Positions 16,944-27,195 of a stretch of 64,000 nt of DNA are shown here, piece by piece (the stretch's first letter is position 1; the number at the start of each line of letters is the position of its first letter). Position numbers and translations under genes: made by a program. The DNA is from Xenorhabdus kozodoii (GTDB lineage Bacteria; Pseudomonadota; Gammaproteobacteria; Enterobacterales; Enterobacteriaceae): contig NZ_NJCX01000011.1 of NCBI RefSeq assembly GCF_002632875.1, positions 1-64,000 on the forward strand. The letters run 5' to 3'. The notes under the pieces are model-generated. The model was not told where the DNA came from, did no database searches, and saw nothing but the letters and a program-made list of their open reading frames with translations.

Positions 16944-18386
16944 ATGTCCAGACGGCTCAGAAGAACAAAAATCGTCACTACACTTGGCCCGGCTACAGAT
17001 CGTGACAACAATCTGGAAAAAATTATCAAAGCGGGAGCCAACGTCGTCCGCCTTAATTTCTCCCACGGCACAGCGGAAGATCACATTCAACGTGCTAACA
17101 AAGTGCGCGAAATTGCTGCCCGTTTAGGTTGTCACGTTGCTGTCCTCGGTGATCTTCAAGGGCCTAAAATACGCATATCCACATTTAAGGAAGGCAAAAT
17201 TTTCCTGAATGTTGGGGATAAATTCTTGTTGGATGCCAATCTGGGTAAGGGAGAGGGAAATAAAGAAAAAGTCGGTATTGACTATAAAGGGTTACCCTCT
17301 GATGTAACGGCGGGTGACATACTGCTATTGGACGATGGTCGCGTTCAATTAAAAATCCTGGATGTTCAGGGTATGAAAGTTTTTACGCAGGTGACTGTAG
17401 GTGGCCCTCTTTCCAACAATAAAGGCATCAATAAACTAGGGGGCGGGTTATCGGCCGAAGCACTGACGATAAAAGATAAGGAAGATATCATCACAGCAGC
17501 CAGCATTGGTGTTGATTATCTTGCGGTTTCTTTCCCTCGTTCAGGTGAAGATTTGAATTATGCGCGCCGTCTCGCACGGGATGCCGGCTGTGAAACCCAA
17601 ATTGTCGCAAAAGTTGAGCGAGCAGAAGCCGTCAGCAGTGACGAAATTATCGATGAAATCATTCTGGCGTCAGATGTTGTCATGGTCGCTCGTGGTGATC
17701 TCGGTGTTGAGATCGGTGATCCTGAACTGGTTGGTGTACAGAAAAAATTGATCCGCCGTGCTCGCCAACTGAATCGTGTCGTGATTACTGCCACGCAAAT
17801 GATGGAATCCATGATCACCAATCCTATGCCAACACGCGCTGAAGTCATGGATGTCGCCAATGCAGTACTGGATGGCACTGATGCTGTTATGCTCTCTGCC
17901 GAAACAGCGGCAGGCCAATACCCTGCGGAAACCGTTGCCGCTATGGCGCAAGTGTGTATTGGGGCGGAAAAAATGCCAAGCGTCAATGTCTCTAAGCATC
18001 GCCTGGATATTACATTTGATAGCATCGAAGAAGCGATTGCAATGTCTACCATGTATGCCGCCAATCATCTAAAAGGCGTCAAGGCAATTATTGCTATGAC
18101 TGAATCTGGCCGCACAGCTCGCATGATGTCCCGCATTAGTTCAGGCCTGCCTATCTTCTCCATGTCTCGCCATGAATCAACCTTAAACCGTACAGCCCTT
18201 TATCGTGGAGTGACACCCGTTTATTGCAGTTCGCACACAGATGGGATCGCGGCGGCAAACGAAGCGGTGAATCGCCTGCGTGATAAAGGTTATCTCATCT
18301 CTGGGGATTTGGTACTCGTCACCCAGGGTGATCAGATGGGAACTATTGGCAGCACCAATACCTGTCGCGTACTTGAAGTAGAATAA
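16944..18386 (+). CDS. pykA: pyruvate kinase II
   Basis: PykA (480 residues, the E. coli length) converts phosphoenolpyruvate and ADP to pyruvate and ATP. It starts [19 protein letters not shown], the PykA rather than PykF N-terminus. The active-site region [24 protein letters not shown] and the signature [25 protein letters not shown] are intact, as is the C-terminal allosteric domain ending [14 protein letters not shown]. An ACGGAG sequence precedes the ATG. A strong terminator follows at 18398. Confidence 0.98.
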   Translation: MSRRLRRTKIVTTLGPATDRDNNLEKIIKAGANVVRLNFSHGTAEDHIQRANKVREIAARLGCHVAVLGDLQGPKIRISTFKEGKIFLNVGDKFLLDANLGKGEGNKEKVGIDYKGLPSDVTAGDILLLDDGRVQLKILDVQGMKVFTQVTVGGPLSNNKGINKLGGGLSAEALTIKDKEDIITAASIGVDYLAVSFPRSGEDLNYARRLARDAGCETQIVAKVERAEAVSSDEIIDEIILASDVVMVARGDLGVEIGDPELVGVQKKLIRRARQLNRVVITATQMMESMITNPMPTRAEVMDVANAVLDGTDAVMLSAETAAGQYPAETVAAMAQVCIGAEKMPSVNVSKHRLDITFDSIEEAIAMSTMYAANHLKGVKAIIAMTESGRTARMMSRISSGLPIFSMSRHESTLNRTALYRGVTPVYCSSHTDGIAAANEAVNRLRDKGYLISGDLVLVTQGDQMGTIGSTNTCRVLEVE

Positions 18387-18397
18387 TTATACCGAAT

Positions 18398-18427
18398 ATA
18401 GGGCTGTTACTATCACAGCCCTATTTT
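18398..18427 (+). terminator. pykA intrinsic terminator
   Basis: TAGGGCTGT (18399-18407), loop TACTATC, ACAGCCCTA (18415-18423) and TTTT follow the pykA stop by 12 bases. Confidence 0.85.
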
Positions 18428-18479
18428 ACCAATAAGTTAAGTCATAGCCTGGAGCCAACAACTACCATCATGCTTTCAA

Positions 18480-19448
18480 TCACAGATCTTCCCTTTTATA
18501 AGGTTCAATGTCCCCTTCTTTGCGCGTCTTAAGCAATTTTAAGATCCAAGTGTATTGCTCAGGATTAGGCTCCACCAATGCCTCCAACTCCTCATTCATT
18601 CGGCGAGCAATATAGGCATCGTCCTGCCCTGCAATATCATCCATTGGTGGACGGATATAAATATCTAACTGATGGGTCTGGTAATTATAAACCGGAAATA
18701 AAGGAACAACGGTTGCGCGACAAACTTTCATTAAACGCCCAAGCGCAGGTAATGTCGCCTTATAAGTGGCAAAAAAATCGACAAATTCGCTATGTTCTTC
18801 ACCATGATCCTGATCAGGCAAATAATAGCCCCAAAAGCCTTCACGCACTGAAGAAATAAAGGGTTTAATGCCTGCATCACGGGAATGTAAACGTCCACCA
18901 AAGTGATTACGCGCTTTATTCCATAAGTAATCCGCTACAGGGTTACTTTGATGGTGAAACATGCCCGATATTTTCTGTCCACGTGCAATCAATAACATAG
19001 CCGGGATATCAACAGACCAACCATGTGGAACCATAAAAATCACATTCTTGCCTTGGGCTTTTAAGGATTGAATGATCTCTTCGCCATGCCATTGGGTACG
19101 TTCAAGTGTCGCTTTTTCACCCCTAAGGCAGAGTTCCGCCAACATCACAAATGATTGGGGGGCGGTAGCAAACATGCGATCAATCAACTCTTCGCGCTGT
19201 TGTTCTGTTAATTCAGGCAAACAGTAAATTAAATTGATTTTCGCCCTGCGACGAGCACTTTTCGCTTTCCTGCCCGCCCAAACTCCAATCCTGGCTAACA
19301 ATGGATCACGCCATTTTACAGGGACATACGATAATCCTGCCAATATTCCCACGCCAGCCCAAAGCCCCCAATAACGGGGATGTAAATAAGCTCGATGAAA
19401 CCGAGGGACATACCCCAACTTACTATCTGTATCTTTTTCTTTATTCAT
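18480..19448 (-). CDS. lpxM: LpxM, lipid A myristoyltransferase (MsbB)
   Basis: The 322-residue protein (E. coli 323) adds the secondary myristoyl chain to Kdo2-lipid A at the inner membrane. The catalytic HX4D motif is VPHGWSVDIPA (His142, Asp147), with a second conserved block MFHHQSNPVADYLWNKAR. An N-terminal hydrophobic stretch (WGLWAGVGILAGLSYVPV) is the membrane anchor. It is adjacent to mepM, as in E. coli, but the bidirectional hairpin between them suggests separate transcripts. Confidence 0.95.
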   Translation of the reverse strand: MNKEKDTDSKLGYVPRFHRAYLHPRYWGLWAGVGILAGLSYVPVKWRDPLLARIGVWAGRKAKSARRRAKINLIYCLPELTEQQREELIDRMFATAPQSFVMLAELCLRGEKATLERTQWHGEEIIQSLKAQGKNVIFMVPHGWSVDIPAMLLIARGQKISGMFHHQSNPVADYLWNKARNHFGGRLHSRDAGIKPFISSVREGFWGYYLPDQDHGEEHSEFVDFFATYKATLPALGRLMKVCRATVVPLFPVYNYQTHQLDIYIRPPMDDIAGQDDAYIARRMNEELEALVEPNPEQYTWILKLLKTRKEGDIEPYKREDL

Positions 19449-19508
19449 GAGCTAACTCTGATAATTTCAACACTTGATTTTAAGGCTCAAGTTTACAACA
19501 AAAAATAA

Positions 19509-19544
19509 TATAAAAGCGGATGATAGTAATCATCCGCTTTTATA
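19509..19544 (-). terminator. mepM terminator, symmetric hairpin
   Basis: AAAAGCGGATGAT (19512-19524), loop AGTA, then its exact complement (19529-19541), extended by three more A-T pairs. Located between the mepM stop and the lpxM start, with an A/U-rich base on both strands. Confidence 0.8.
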
Positions 19545-19571
19545 TCTGTCAATAATCAAAAGTTGGTGCAC

Positions 19572-20885
19572 TTAATCCAGCAACAATTGGGGCTTAATCT
19601 CCTTAACCATTGCCGTATATTCCGCACGCTCTTTGCCACTCAGCCCACCAGAGCGCGGTAATTTTGCCGTAAGCGGATTCACCGGCCGCTGATTATCCCA
19701 GAATTCAAAATGCAGATGTGGTCCTGTTGAACGCCCGGTACTTCCTGATAGCGCAATACGTTCACCTCGTTTCACTTTTTGGCCTGGTTTTACCAAAATT
19801 TTCCTCAAGTGCATGTATCGTGTTGTATATTGGCGACCATGCCGAATGGCGATGAAATTACCTGCTGCACCATCAAACTTGGCTACAACAACTTCACCAT
19901 CACCGACTGCCATAACCGGGGTTCCTACCGGCATAGCAAAATCAACCCCTTTATGTGATGTGATCCTGCCTGTTACCGGATTTAAACGATGGGGATTGAA
20001 AGAAGAGGATACCCTAAATTGTTTAGTTGTAGGAAAACGCAGAAAGCCACGTTCCAGACCGGAAGCATTACTGTCATAGAAACGACCGTCATCGGCACGG
20101 AAGGCATAATAATCGTCACCACCACTCTGTAAGCGAACACCTAGCAATTGGCTCTGTTCACTTTTTCCATCAAGCATTTCACGGGACATCAGTACAGAAA
20201 AACGATCGCCTTTACGCAATTTGCGGAAATCTATCTGCCATTGCAACGCTTTTGTCACTTCTCTGGCTTCACTGCTTGTTAATCCAGCAATCAAGGCACT
20301 GCTATTAAAACTGCCATCGACTGTACCTGTAATGACACTGTTTTTCCATTCTCCCTTTTGGAATTCCTGCGTTTCGTTGAAAATATCCCCTTCGCGGGTA
20401 TAAACGCGAGTTTCACGTCGTGATATATCCCATGTCAGCGTTTTTAAATTCCCATTATCGTCAGTCGTCCACGATAATGACTGACCAATACCTAGGTTAC
20501 GCAATATCTTATATCGGTTTGCTAATAAAGCGACATCGGAGGAATCAATGCCGAACTGAGTTAAAATTGAACTCAGGGTATCACCACTGGAAACAACGTA
20601 TTGATGCGGGATATTTGCTGTTGTGTCAGCAGAACTGCCATCGTCATCCTCAATACCTTCATTGGGAAACTGTTCATCAGTATCCCCAGCAACATCATCT
20701 GTTGCTTCTGGGATACTATCAGAAGTACTGAGAATGATACTACCTGTTCGTTCTTGTTCATGGTAAACAACAGGCCGCCATATCGCGATAGCCAAAGTGA
20801 CCAGCGTTAAAGATCCAAGCATGATCTTGTGTGGTTTGGGCAGGTTGTTGTATACCAGAACGATAGTTTTAGCTATCTGCTGCAC
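19572..20885 (-). CDS. mepM: MepM, murein DD-endopeptidase (M23, LysM)
   Basis: The 437-residue protein (E. coli MepM/YebA 440) cleaves D-Ala-meso-DAP crosslinks to permit peptidoglycan growth. Domain order: N-terminal membrane anchor (KIMLGSLTLVTLAIAIW), an acidic linker, a LysM domain (about 93-140, YVVSSGDTLSSILTQFG) and a C-terminal M23 zinc peptidase with HKGVDFAMPVGTP and GPHLHFEFW, both zinc/catalytic histidine motifs. It is divergent in function but co-oriented with znuA, 20 bases downstream of its stop, matching the E. coli order znuA-mepM-lpxM. Confidence 0.96.
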   Translation of the reverse strand: MQQIAKTIVLVYNNLPKPHKIMLGSLTLVTLAIAIWRPVVYHEQERTGSIILSTSDSIPEATDDVAGDTDEQFPNEGIEDDDGSSADTTANIPHQYVVSSGDTLSSILTQFGIDSSDVALLANRYKILRNLGIGQSLSWTTDDNGNLKTLTWDISRRETRVYTREGDIFNETQEFQKGEWKNSVITGTVDGSFNSSALIAGLTSSEAREVTKALQWQIDFRKLRKGDRFSVLMSREMLDGKSEQSQLLGVRLQSGGDDYYAFRADDGRFYDSNASGLERGFLRFPTTKQFRVSSSFNPHRLNPVTGRITSHKGVDFAMPVGTPVMAVGDGEVVVAKFDGAAGNFIAIRHGRQYTTRYMHLRKILVKPGQKVKRGERIALSGSTGRSTGPHLHFEFWDNQRPVNPLTAKLPRSGGLSGKERAEYTAMVKEIKPQLLLD

Positions 20886-20905
20886 TAATAAAATTCCTTA
20901 TTGTA

Positions 20906-21883
20906 CTAATTCAGGCAGCTCGCGTATTGTTTCGATAGTTGAGTTATAAATTTCATATAACTATCTTTGTCCAATGCGATGCCACTCCCTAAAGGGTCAA
21001 GTATTCCGATACGCACATCAGTACCTTTTGCTACGGCATGAATAACGGCTGGCCTGAATTGAGGTTCAGCAAAAATACACTTCGCTTTTTGCTCAACCAA
21101 TTGTGTTCGTATTTTGTGTAATCTCTGCGCGCCAGGTTGTATTTCAGGATTAACCGTAAACACACCTAACGGAGCCAATTGGTAATGTTTTTCAAAATAG
21201 CCATATGCATCATGAAAAACAAAATAGCCCTGTCTTCGTATGGGCTTTAAAACATTAGCAATATTCTTATCAGTTTGTGCAAGCTGTCCATTGAATTTAC
21301 GTAGGTTTACTTCTAATTGCTGTTTTCGTTGAGGATACTGCTCAAGTAGCTGATCATAGATTGCCTGGGCGGCTTTTTCCGCAATTTCTGGAGAAAGCCA
21401 AATATGCATATTATATTCGCCGTGATGATGATGTTCGTGATCTTCCTCATGTTTATGCTGATACGATTCAGTATAATGAACATTATTCTCGTCACTATTC
21501 TTTAATACTTCACTGTTTTTCAATAATAATGGCTTAATGGTAGATAATTCAGCCAATGCCAGTTGTTTATTTCTTTCAATTTTAGCGATCGGTTTTGCTA
21601 AAAAAGTTTCCATATCCGGCCCAATCCAAACAACCAAATCAGCTTGATTAATTTTCTGTACATCCAGAGGCCGTAGCGCATAATCATGTGGAGATGCGCC
21701 ATCAGGCAGCAGTACCTGAGTATTGGTCACACCATCAGCGATGGCCGCAGCAATAAAACCTAATGGACGAATAGACGTGACAACATCTGCCTGCGCAGAG
21801 CCACTCGCGCCTGCCACTAACACAGCCGCTAATGCAGCCTTACGAAAAAATTTATGCGCGTATTTCTGTGAGTTGTGTAACAT
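20906..21883 (-). CDS. znuA: ZnuA, periplasmic zinc-binding protein
   Basis: ZnuA (325 residues) captures zinc in the periplasm for the ZnuBC importer. A signal peptide ends about residue 32 (SGSAQA). Zinc ligands lie in [21 protein letters not shown] and [13 protein letters not shown] charged histidine-rich loop, about residues 140-155 with [12 protein letters not shown], is the classic metal-buffering insertion. It is divergent from znuCB across 85 bases containing a Zur-type palindrome. Confidence 0.96.
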   Translation of the reverse strand: MLHNSQKYAHKFFRKAALAAVLVAGASGSAQADVVTSIRPLGFIAAAIADGVTNTQVLLPDGASPHDYALRPLDVQKINQADLVVWIGPDMETFLAKPIAKIERNKQLALAELSTIKPLLLKNSEVLKNSDENNVHYTESYQHKHEEDHEHHHHGEYNMHIWLSPEIAEKAAQAIYDQLLEQYPQRKQQLEVNLRKFNGQLAQTDKNIANVLKPIRRQGYFVFHDAYGYFEKHYQLAPLGVFTVNPEIQPGAQRLHKIRTQLVEQKAKCIFAEPQFRPAVIHAVAKGTDVRIGILDPLGSGIALDKDSYMKFITQLSKQYASCLN

Positions 21884-21913
21884 AATATGAATATTCCATG
21901 CAGAAAATCGAAT

Positions 21914-21932
21914 AATGTTATATTATAACATT
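21914..21932. promoter_or_regulatory. Zur operator between znuA and znuC
   Basis: AATGTTATATTATAACATT is a perfect 19-bp palindrome around a central T and closely fits the enterobacterial Zur box (GAAATGTTATAWTATCACATTTC). It lies 31 bases from the znuA start and 37 bases from the znuC start, so one site can control both divergent transcripts. Confidence 0.85.
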
Positions 21933-21968
21933 CCAATGATTCTGCAAGACACTTTTAACTTGTCAACT

Positions 21969-22718
21969 ATGATCACCTTAAAAAACATTACCGTTGAATT
22001 TGGTCACCGCAAGGTATTAAACAACATCTCATTCAATCTCAAGCAAGGGAAAATTCTGACCCTAATCGGCCCAAACGGGGCGGGAAAATCGACATTGGTT
22101 CGTGTCGTTCTTGGTTTAATCCAACCCACTTCGGGCACTATCGAGCAAAACCCTGCGCTGAGAATTGGTTATGTTCCGCAAAAACTTAACCTTGATCCCA
22201 CCCTGCCCCTGACTGTTAAACGCTTTATGCTGCTAAGGCCCAATGTGAAACCCGCCGATATCATGGCGGTATTAAATCGGGTCAAGGCTGTTCATTTACT
22301 GGAACACCCCATGCAAAAGCTGTCTGGTGGAGAGACTCAGCGAGTGTTACTTGCCAGAGCCTTACTTAACCAACCCCAGCTTTTGGTTCTTGATGAACCC
22401 ACACAAGGTGTTGATGTCAACGGGCAACTGGCACTTTACGATTTAATTAATCAAATCAGGGCAGAGCTTGATTGCGCTGTACTTATGGTATCCCATGACC
22501 TGCACTTAGTGATGGCGAAAACAGACGAAGTTTTATGCCTTAATCAACACATTTGCTGCTCTGGCACACCCGAAGTCGTGGCAATGCATCCAGAGTTCAT
22601 TGCCATGTTTGGGCGTCATGGTGCAGAACAACTGGCAGTTTACCGCCATCACCACAATCATCATCATGACCTTAAAGGAAAAGTTATTTTGAAAAATAAT
22701 GGGGGATCACGTCGATGA
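21969..22718 (+). CDS. znuC: ZnuC, zinc importer ATPase
   Basis: ZnuC (249 residues from the chosen start; E. coli 251) is the ABC ATPase of the zinc importer. Walker A is [16 protein letters not shown], the signature [16 protein letters not shown], Walker [12 protein letters not shown], followed by H in VSHDLH. The C-terminal His-rich tail [10 protein letters not shown] is typical of ZnuC. An in-frame ATG at 21915 lies inside the Zur operator, so the start at 21969 ([12 protein letters not shown]) is chosen. The stop overlaps the znuB start by 4 bases. Confidence 0.96.
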   Translation: MITLKNITVEFGHRKVLNNISFNLKQGKILTLIGPNGAGKSTLVRVVLGLIQPTSGTIEQNPALRIGYVPQKLNLDPTLPLTVKRFMLLRPNVKPADIMAVLNRVKAVHLLEHPMQKLSGGETQRVLLARALLNQPQLLVLDEPTQGVDVNGQLALYDLINQIRAELDCAVLMVSHDLHLVMAKTDEVLCLNQHICCSGTPEVVAMHPEFIAMFGRHGAEQLAVYRHHHNHHHDLKGKVILKNNGGSRR

Positions 22719-23500
22719 TTGAGTTATTGCTCCCTGGCTGGCTGGCCGGTATCTTTTTGGCCATTGCCGCAGGACCTCTTGGTTCTTTTGTTGTTTGGCG
22801 CAGGATGTCCTATTTTGGCGATACACTGGCACACGCATCATTGCTTGGGGTTGCATTCGGTTTCTTACTGAATGTCAATCCATTTTATGCCGTTATTGCG
22901 GTTACGCTTATCTTGGCGACGATTTTAGTTTGGCTGGAAAAACGGCCGCAATTGGCAGTTGATACATTATTAGGCATTTTGGCTCACAGCTCCCTGTCGC
23001 TGGGTTTGGTTGTCGTTAGTTTTATGACCAGTGTCAGGGTCGATCTCATGGCTTATTTATTTGGCGATTTATTGTCTGTGACTTATGAAGATCTCTGGAT
23101 GATTGCATCGGGTGTTGCGATTGTGACCGGATTACTGATATGGCAGTGGCGTGCCCTGTTATCAATGACAGTCAGTCAAGATCTGGCTTTTGTCGATGGC
23201 ATAAAAATCCAACGTCTGCGTGTTCTGCTGATGTTAGTAACAGCTCTAACCATCGGGCTGGCAATGAAATTTGTCGGGGCGTTAATTATCACATCCCTGC
23301 TAATTATCCCTGCCGCTACTTCCCGTCGTTTCTCCCGCACGCCTGAACAAATGGCGGCTTTTGCAATTATTGTCGGGATGCTTTCTGTGACGGGCGGGTT
23401 AACCTTATCGGCATTTTATAACACACCGGCAGGGCCTTCCGTTGTACTTTGTTCGGCAGTGTTATTTGCATTGAGTTTAACGAGCAAGGCAAGAAGCTGA
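22715..23500 (+). CDS. znuB: ZnuB, zinc importer permease
   Basis: ZnuB (261 residues, the E. coli length) is the membrane channel of ZnuABC, with multiple hydrophobic helices. Family motifs are [20 protein letters not shown] and the late [24 protein letters not shown]. Translation is coupled to znuC through an ATGA overlap. A strong terminator follows at 23564. Confidence 0.96.
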   Translation: MIELLLPGWLAGIFLAIAAGPLGSFVVWRRMSYFGDTLAHASLLGVAFGFLLNVNPFYAVIAVTLILATILVWLEKRPQLAVDTLLGILAHSSLSLGLVVVSFMTSVRVDLMAYLFGDLLSVTYEDLWMIASGVAIVTGLLIWQWRALLSMTVSQDLAFVDGIKIQRLRVLLMLVTALTIGLAMKFVGALIITSLLIIPAATSRRFSRTPEQMAAFAIIVGMLSVTGGLTLSAFYNTPAGPSVVLCSAVLFALSLTSKARS

Positions 23501-23563
23501 TATTGATCCCCTTTGCCTTTCAATTTGCTGCTTTTTAGTCACAATCCAAATAAAACTAACAAG

Positions 23564-23595
23564 GGTTATAACTTAGATAAGTTATAACCTTTTTT
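23564..23595 (+). terminator. znuCB intrinsic terminator
   Basis: GGTTATAACTT (23564-23574), loop AGAT, AAGTTATAACC (23579-23589) then TTTTTT, 64 bases after znuB. Confidence 0.85.
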
Positions 23596-23630
23596 ATGAT
23601 GAAAGTTATAAGCAAACAATGTAAAGGTTG

Positions 23631-24638
23631 TTATTCGCTTTCCCTGCTCAATCCAAAATGCCGGTATGCATGATGGGTTGCAATGCGCCCGCGGGGTGTT
23701 CTTTGAATAAATCCTTGTTGGATCAGGTAAGGTTCCAGCACATCTTCGATAGTTTCCCGTTCTTCACCGATCGCCGCCGCTAAGTTGTCCAACCCAACGG
23801 GACCGCCCATAAATTTATCAATGATGGCAAGCAGCAACTTACGATCAAGATAATCAAACCCGGCTGAATCCACACTCAGCATATCAAGGGCCTGGGAGGC
23901 AATATGACTATCAACCGTGCCATTACCTTTCACTTGGGTAAAATCACGTACACGACGCAATAACCGATTGGTAATACGGGGAGTGCCACGGGAACGCATC
24001 GCGATCTGCCTGGCGCCATCATCTGAAATATCTAATCCCATATAGCGTGCACTGCGGGAAACGATACTCTGCAAATCATCGACGTTGTAAAATTCAAGGC
24101 GCTGTACGATACCAAATCGATCACGTAATGGTGAAGTTAGAGAGCCGGCACGCGTGGTCGCGCCAATCAAAGTAAAGGGAGGGAGATCAATTTTGATGGA
24201 GCGAGCCGCAGGCCCTTCGCCAATCATGATATCTAGCTGATAATCTTCCATGGCAGGATAAAGGATCTCTTCCACCACCGGCGATAAACGGTGAATTTCA
24301 TCAATGAAGAGCACATCATGCGGCTCCAGGTTAGTCAGCATGGCAGCAAGATCCCCCGCCTTTTCCAATACCGGACCCGAAGTGGTACGCAGATTAACCC
24401 CCATCTCATTTGCAACAATATTGGCCAGTGTGGTTTTGCCTAATCCGGGGGGACCAAAAATCAATAAATGATCCAGTGCATCACCACGCTGGCGTGCCGC
24501 CTGGATAAAAATTTCCATCTGCTCACAGACATGGGGTTGCCCGACATATTCAGCCAGAAACTTCGGCCGAATAGCACGATCAACAACTTCATCATCTTGC
24601 AGAATTCCGGCCGAAACCAGACGGTCAGCTTCAATCAT
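23631..24638 (-). CDS. ruvB: RuvB, Holliday junction branch-migration ATPase
   Basis: RuvB (335 residues) is the AAA+ motor that drives branch migration with RuvA. Walker A is [15 protein letters not shown], Walker [11 protein letters not shown], sensor 1 IGATTRAG and the arginine finger region [10 protein letters not shown]-terminal winged helix holds [18 protein letters not shown] at 24638 is preferred to an in-frame GTG one codon upstream because AGGAG is then spaced by 7 bases. ruvA precedes it with a 16-base gap. Confidence 0.97.
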   Translation of the reverse strand: MIEADRLVSAGILQDDEVVDRAIRPKFLAEYVGQPHVCEQMEIFIQAARQRGDALDHLLIFGPPGLGKTTLANIVANEMGVNLRTTSGPVLEKAGDLAAMLTNLEPHDVLFIDEIHRLSPVVEEILYPAMEDYQLDIMIGEGPAARSIKIDLPPFTLIGATTRAGSLTSPLRDRFGIVQRLEFYNVDDLQSIVSRSARYMGLDISDDGARQIAMRSRGTPRITNRLLRRVRDFTQVKGNGTVDSHIASQALDMLSVDSAGFDYLDRKLLLAIIDKFMGGPVGLDNLAAAIGEERETIEDVLEPYLIQQGFIQRTPRGRIATHHAYRHFGLSRESE

Positions 24639-24654
24639 CACTTAACTCCTGCGA

Positions 24655-25269
24655 TTACAAAGCCGCACGAAGCGCTTCTCGAATAAGGGTTTCACAATCT
24701 GCGCCTGGTTTAGCGATTTTGCTCACCATTCGGCTGGCTTCCTGTGGTTTATAACCCAGGGAAACCAGCGCTGCTGCTGCTGCCTCAATATCGGCAGCGG
24801 AATTTGTTTGTTTGGTGGCAACAGGCAAATGAGTATCACTACCTTGGTTAAACAGATCGCCGTTAAGCCCTTTAAAGCGATCTTTCATCTCTACGACCAG
24901 CCTTTCTGCCGTTTTTTTGCCAACACCCGGCAACTTAACCAATGAAGTAATCGCTTCTTGCTCTATCGCTGTAACGAATTGTTGGGCAGACATACCTGAA
25001 AGGATGGCCAGAGCCAATTTAGGCCCAACGCCATTGACCTTAATCAGTTCACGAAACAGCGCCCGCTCTTGTTTATCATTAAACCCGTATAATAATTGAG
25101 CATCTTCGCGCACAATAAATTGGGTAAATAAGATAGCTTCCTGGCCAATTTCAGGCAGTTCATAAAAACAGGTCATTGGCATATGGACTTCATAACCGAC
25201 ACCATTCGTTTCCAATAAAACCAACGGTGGCTGTTTTTCCAACACGGTTCCTCTCAAACGCCCTATCAC
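24655..25269 (-). CDS. ruvA: RuvA, Holliday junction-binding protein
   Basis: RuvA (204 residues; E. coli 203) forms tetramers that hold the four-way junction and load RuvB. It starts [15 protein letters not shown]. The OB domain is followed by two helix-hairpin-helix motifs ([16 protein letters not shown] and [19 protein letters not shown]) and a C-terminal UBA-like domain that contacts RuvB ([15 protein letters not shown]). It forms an operon with ruvB. Confidence 0.97.
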   Translation of the reverse strand: MIGRLRGTVLEKQPPLVLLETNGVGYEVHMPMTCFYELPEIGQEAILFTQFIVREDAQLLYGFNDKQERALFRELIKVNGVGPKLALAILSGMSAQQFVTAIEQEAITSLVKLPGVGKKTAERLVVEMKDRFKGLNGDLFNQGSDTHLPVATKQTNSAADIEAAAAALVSLGYKPQEASRMVSKIAKPGADCETLIREALRAAL

Positions 25270-25317
25270 TGTTTACCCCCTGAAAATAAAATAAATCGTT
25301 CCGCTAGCTTATAGCAC

Positions 25318-25342
25318 AAAAAAAGCTGGACGTATATCCAGC
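25318..25342 (-). terminator. ruvC intrinsic terminator
   Basis: On the minus strand GCTGGA, loop TATACG, TCCAGC is followed by TTTTTTT. Stem coordinates are 25325-25330 and 25337-25342; it sits between ruvC and ruvA, so ruvAB may need its own promoter in the remaining gap. Confidence 0.8.
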
Positions 25343-25347
25343 ACATA

Positions 25348-25869
25348 CTATTTCAGGCGGCCCCGCGTTAAATTTAGTCGCGTATTACCGACCCGAAGTA
25401 AATTTTGACTGAAATGGCAATGGGTAATCGCAATCGCCAACGCATCGGCGGCATCGGCCTGCGGATCAGCAGACAATTTCAACATCGAACGTACCATGTG
25501 CTGGATCTGGCTTTTTTCAGCCGCGCCCGTCCCGACCACAGTCTGTTTAACCTGACGGGCTGCATATTCAAATACCGGTATTGACTGGTTAGATGCCGCC
25601 ACAATCGCCACACCACGCGCCTGCCCCAATTTCAAGGCTGAGTCTGCATTTTTTGCCATGAAAACTTGCTCGATAGCAAAAACAGTGGGCTGGAATTGGG
25701 TGATGATTTCAGTCACTCCGGCATAGATCTTCTGCAAACGACCGGGTAAGTCATCGACTTTTGTTCGAATACAACCGCTACCGAGATAGATAAGTTGTCG
25801 TCCCTGCTGGCGAATAACGCCATATCCCGTGACCCTGGAGCCAGGGTCAATACCAAGAATAATCGTCAT
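25348..25869 (-). CDS. ruvC: RuvC, Holliday junction resolvase
   Basis: RuvC (173 residues, the E. coli length) nicks four-way junctions symmetrically. The acidic catalytic residues lie in [14 protein letters not shown] (Asp7), [11 protein letters not shown] (Glu) and [16 protein letters not shown] (two Asp), an RNase H-like fold. The start [10 protein letters not shown] has family support. yebC lies upstream, with a hairpin terminator between. Confidence 0.97.
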   Translation of the reverse strand: MTIILGIDPGSRVTGYGVIRQQGRQLIYLGSGCIRTKVDDLPGRLQKIYAGVTEIITQFQPTVFAIEQVFMAKNADSALKLGQARGVAIVAASNQSIPVFEYAARQVKQTVVGTGAAEKSQIQHMVRSMLKLSADPQADAADALAIAITHCHFSQNLLRVGNTRLNLTRGRLK

Positions 25870-25930
25870 ATCGAATTATTCACTTAAATTTTGCCTAAAT
25901 CGGTTCGCCTGTAATATGAGTAAAAACGTT

Positions 25931-25965
25931 AGAGAAAGTGCCCTGATTTGAGGAACACTTTCTCT
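25931..25965 (-). terminator. yebC terminator hairpin
   Basis: AGAGAAAGTG (25931-25940) and CACTTTCTCT (25956-25965) are exact complements around a 15-base loop, just after yebC on the minus strand. A short U-run (GTTTTTA) follows a few bases later. Confidence 0.6.
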
Positions 25966-25986
25966 ACGCTGTGGCATTAATGCCAA

Positions 25987-26730
25987 TTACAGCTGTGCTG
26001 CAACCTCATCAGAGATTTCACCATTATGATAAACTTCTTGCACATCGTCAGAATCTTCAAGCATATCGATCAGACGAAGTAATTTAGGCGCAGTTTCTGC
26101 ATCCAGTTCCGCTTTCGTGGATGGGATCATAGAAACTTCTGCGGAATCTGCCTTGAAGCCGGCTGCATCCAGCGCGTCTTTAACTTCACCAAAAGACTCT
26201 GGAGTAGTATAGACGTCAATCGCACCATCATCATAAGTTTCAACATCGTCAGCACCTGCTTCCAACGCGGCTTCCATCACTGCATCTTCATCCAGGCCTG
26301 GTGCGTAGGAAATAACCCCTTTTTTGGTGAACAGGTAAGAAACGGAACCGTCAGTCCCCAGGTTACCGCCGGTTTTGGTGAACGCATGGCGAACTTCAGA
26401 AACGGTACGGTTACGGTTGTCACTTAAGCATTCCACCATCACCGCTGTACCACCAGGGCCATAGCCTTCATAAATGATGGTTTCCATGTTATCTGATTCA
26501 TCGTTGCCAACACCACGGGCAATCGCACGATTCAATGTATCGCGAGTCATGTTGTTGGACAGCGCTTTATCAATGGCAGCTCGCAAACGTGGATTAGAAT
26601 CGGGTTCACTGCCGCCCAAGCGTGCAGCCGTCACCAATTCACGGATAATTTTAGTAAAAATCTTACCGCGTTTTGCATCCTGTGCTGCCTTGCGGTGTTT
26701 CGTATTGGCCCATTTACTATGACCTGCCAT
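25987..26730 (-). CDS. yebC: YebC/TACO1-family protein
   Basis: The 247-residue protein (E. coli 246) starts [22 protein letters not shown], diagnostic of YebC. It contains [19 protein letters not shown] and [20 protein letters not shown]. YebC-type proteins have been described as transcription regulators, and members of the family associate with ribosomes to ease translation of difficult proline-rich stretches; the role of this ortholog is inferred. It sits between nudB and ruvC, as in E. coli. Confidence 0.96.
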   Translation of the reverse strand: MAGHSKWANTKHRKAAQDAKRGKIFTKIIRELVTAARLGGSEPDSNPRLRAAIDKALSNNMTRDTLNRAIARGVGNDESDNMETIIYEGYGPGGTAVMVECLSDNRNRTVSEVRHAFTKTGGNLGTDGSVSYLFTKKGVISYAPGLDEDAVMEAALEAGADDVETYDDGAIDVYTTPESFGEVKDALDAAGFKADSAEVSMIPSTKAELDAETAPKLLRLIDMLEDSDDVQEVYHNGEISDEVAAQL

Positions 26731-26760
26731 GAAAATATCTCCGATAAAACGTCTTGTAGA

Positions 26761-27195
26761 CTAAATTACAAATTCTTCAATTGCTTGCCGATTGCTCCAC
26801 GACTTTGTCAATTTAGCTGCTTCTTCCGCAACTAACCATTGATAAGTCAGATGTTCCGTCAGCAAAATCTCGCGTTCCTCAGGTAACGCCAGAGAGAACC
26901 AATGCTCTTTATTGCGCGTTACCCCTGGAGCATATCGATGTCGTAAGTGTGAGAAAATCTCATAATAAAGACAGCGTTGACAATCTTTCAGTTCAAGATC
27001 CTCATTGATAATATCAATGCCTATCTCTTCCTGAACTTCGCGTAACGCCGCTTCACACGGTTTTTCATCCCTTTCAAGGCTACCTGTCACGGATTGCCAA
27101 AACTCAGGATCGTCCCGTCGCTGTAGCATCAGCACCCTTTTGCTGTCAACGGCATAAATCATAACCAGTACAGATTCAGGGCGCTTATAAGCCAT
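26761..27195 (-). CDS. nudB: NudB, dihydroneopterin triphosphate diphosphatase
   Basis: The 144-residue Nudix hydrolase (E. coli 150) removes pyrophosphate from dihydroneopterin triphosphate in folate synthesis. The Nudix box is visible as GSLERDEKPCEAALREVQEE followed by IGI. The N-terminus [15 protein letters not shown] is characteristic. The start codon shares one base with the aspS stop (TAATG), giving tight coupling. Confidence 0.95.
   Translation of the reverse strand: MAYKRPESVLVMIYAVDSKRVLMLQRRDDPEFWQSVTGSLERDEKPCEAALREVQEEIGIDIINEDLELKDCQRCLYYEIFSHLRHRYAPGVTRNKEHWFSLALPEEREILLTEHLTYQWLVAEEAAKLTKSWSNRQAIEEFVI

Noticed and set aside
17558-18064. 168-codon frame antisense to pykA
   Set aside because: It is a mirror of the strongly conserved pykA coding sequence and has no family match.
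21915-21968. N-terminal extension of ZnuC from an upstream ATG
   Set aside because: The ATG lies inside the Zur operator and the added residues have no counterpart in E. coli ZnuC.
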